The translations under genes and the position numbers were made by a program. 39,231 bases of DNA from UBA11098 sp041671525 (GTDB lineage: Bacteria > Patescibacteriota > Minisyncoccia > Moranbacterales > UBA2206), in contig JBAZBJ010000015.1 of assembly GCA_041671525.1 (NCBI GenBank), forward strand, positions 1-39,231, read 5' to 3'. The notes under the pieces are model-generated. The model saw nothing but the letters and a program-made list of their open reading frames with translations, made no database searches and was not told the origin of the DNA. Of the stretch, positions 39,067-39,231 are shown piece by piece (the first letter of the stretch is position 1; the number at the start of each line of letters is the position of its first letter).

Positions 39067-39096
39067 ATCTTAGCGTACTCCCCGCATAAATGTCAA
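39067..39096 (-). promoter_or_regulatory. promoter of the small unknown gene
   Basis: TTGACA (39091-39096), an 18-nt spacer and TAAGAT (39067-39072) on the minus strand. A divergent TATAAT (39110-39115, plus strand) faces the gene at the window edge. Confidence 0.75.
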
Positions 39097-39184
39097 ATAT
39101 TGCCGGCTGTATAATATTAAGTGTGGTGGATAACTAAAGAAGTGGTAGGATTTAAGCGCTAAACCTTAATTTCCCACCACCTCT

Positions 39185-39231
39185 ATGAACCAAGATATCA
39201 AAAAGCTGCTCGGATTGCAAAATGTCTGGGT
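39185..39231 (+). CDS. start of an unknown gene, cut by the window edge
   Basis: Only 15 codons are seen (MNQDIKKLLGLQNVW). An imperfect inverted repeat (GTGGTAGGATTTAAG / CTTAATTTCCCACCAC, about 39141-39179) lies just upstream, as at the end of an insertion sequence. A transposase is possible, but the text is too short to tell. Confidence 0.35.
   Translation, partial: MNQDIKKLLGLQNVW

Overview
The window looks like a chromosomal piece of a Patescibacteria (Candidate Phyla Radiation) genome, most likely a Parcubacteria-type lineage. This is inferred from gene content and style, not from a database search. The signs are a 23S rRNA gene with no 16S beside it, tRNAs without encoded CCA, weak or absent Shine-Dalgarno sites at many starts, large surface proteins of unknown role, a complete type IV pilus locus, and many palindromic repeats, some read in frame inside proteins. 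TGA acts as a stop throughout, so this is not the Gracilibacteria code.

Layout. 1-371: 5' end of a 23S rRNA gene (minus strand), with a long leader that carries two promoters and a hairpin-terminator region. 1.0-9.8 kb: envelope and surface genes, all minus strand (beta-helix protein, FnIII/thrombospondin-like protein, CBS-domain protein, MscS-like TM-helix protein, coiled-coil protein, a 1,052-residue tail-fibre-like surface protein and a membrane-anchored partner). 9.9-12.5 kb: an O-antigen-ligase/TPR gene split by a frameshift. 12.6-15.1 kb: gyrB and a small membrane protein. 15.2-16.2 kb: a tRNA-fMet, tRNA-Met, tRNA-Asp operon with a LAGLIDADG homing endonuclease gene wedged between the last two tRNAs. 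16.2-20.9 kb: a membrane HEPN-like protein, gatA, gatC and ligA. 20.9-34.9 kb: a membrane-anchored single-AAA Clp-like ATPase, then the pilus locus, which reads from pilM at the right: pilM, pilN, pilO, pilB, a CheY-like regulator, pilT, pilC, three tandem major-type pilins, a pilin remnant, prepilin peptidase, and four minor pilins. 35.2-38.6 kb: clpC and comF on the plus strand. The right end holds a small unknown gene and the start of another gene.

How it fits together. PilM/N/O form the inner-membrane platform partner, PilB extends and PilT retracts, PilC is the platform protein, PilD processes the prepilins, and the GspH/PilV/PilW/PilX-like minor pilins probably prime the fibre. ComF beside this locus suggests pilus-driven DNA uptake. 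GatCA (GatB is not in the window) makes Gln/Asn-tRNA. LigA and GyrB are replication housekeeping.

The most unusual content is not a gene. At least ten intergenic spacers hold long quasi-palindromes built from short repeated words (ACGAAT, ACAAAT, CAATTTTC, and others). Both arms change together between copies, so pairing is kept while sequence is not. Other palindromic elements sit in frame inside ligA and comF, and probably in pilM, the TPR gene and the tail-fibre-like gene. A second striking feature is the homing endonuclease whose stop codon is nucleotides 8-10 of tRNA-Asp. Perfect TTATCCACA (DnaA-box) words lie just upstream of four promoters.
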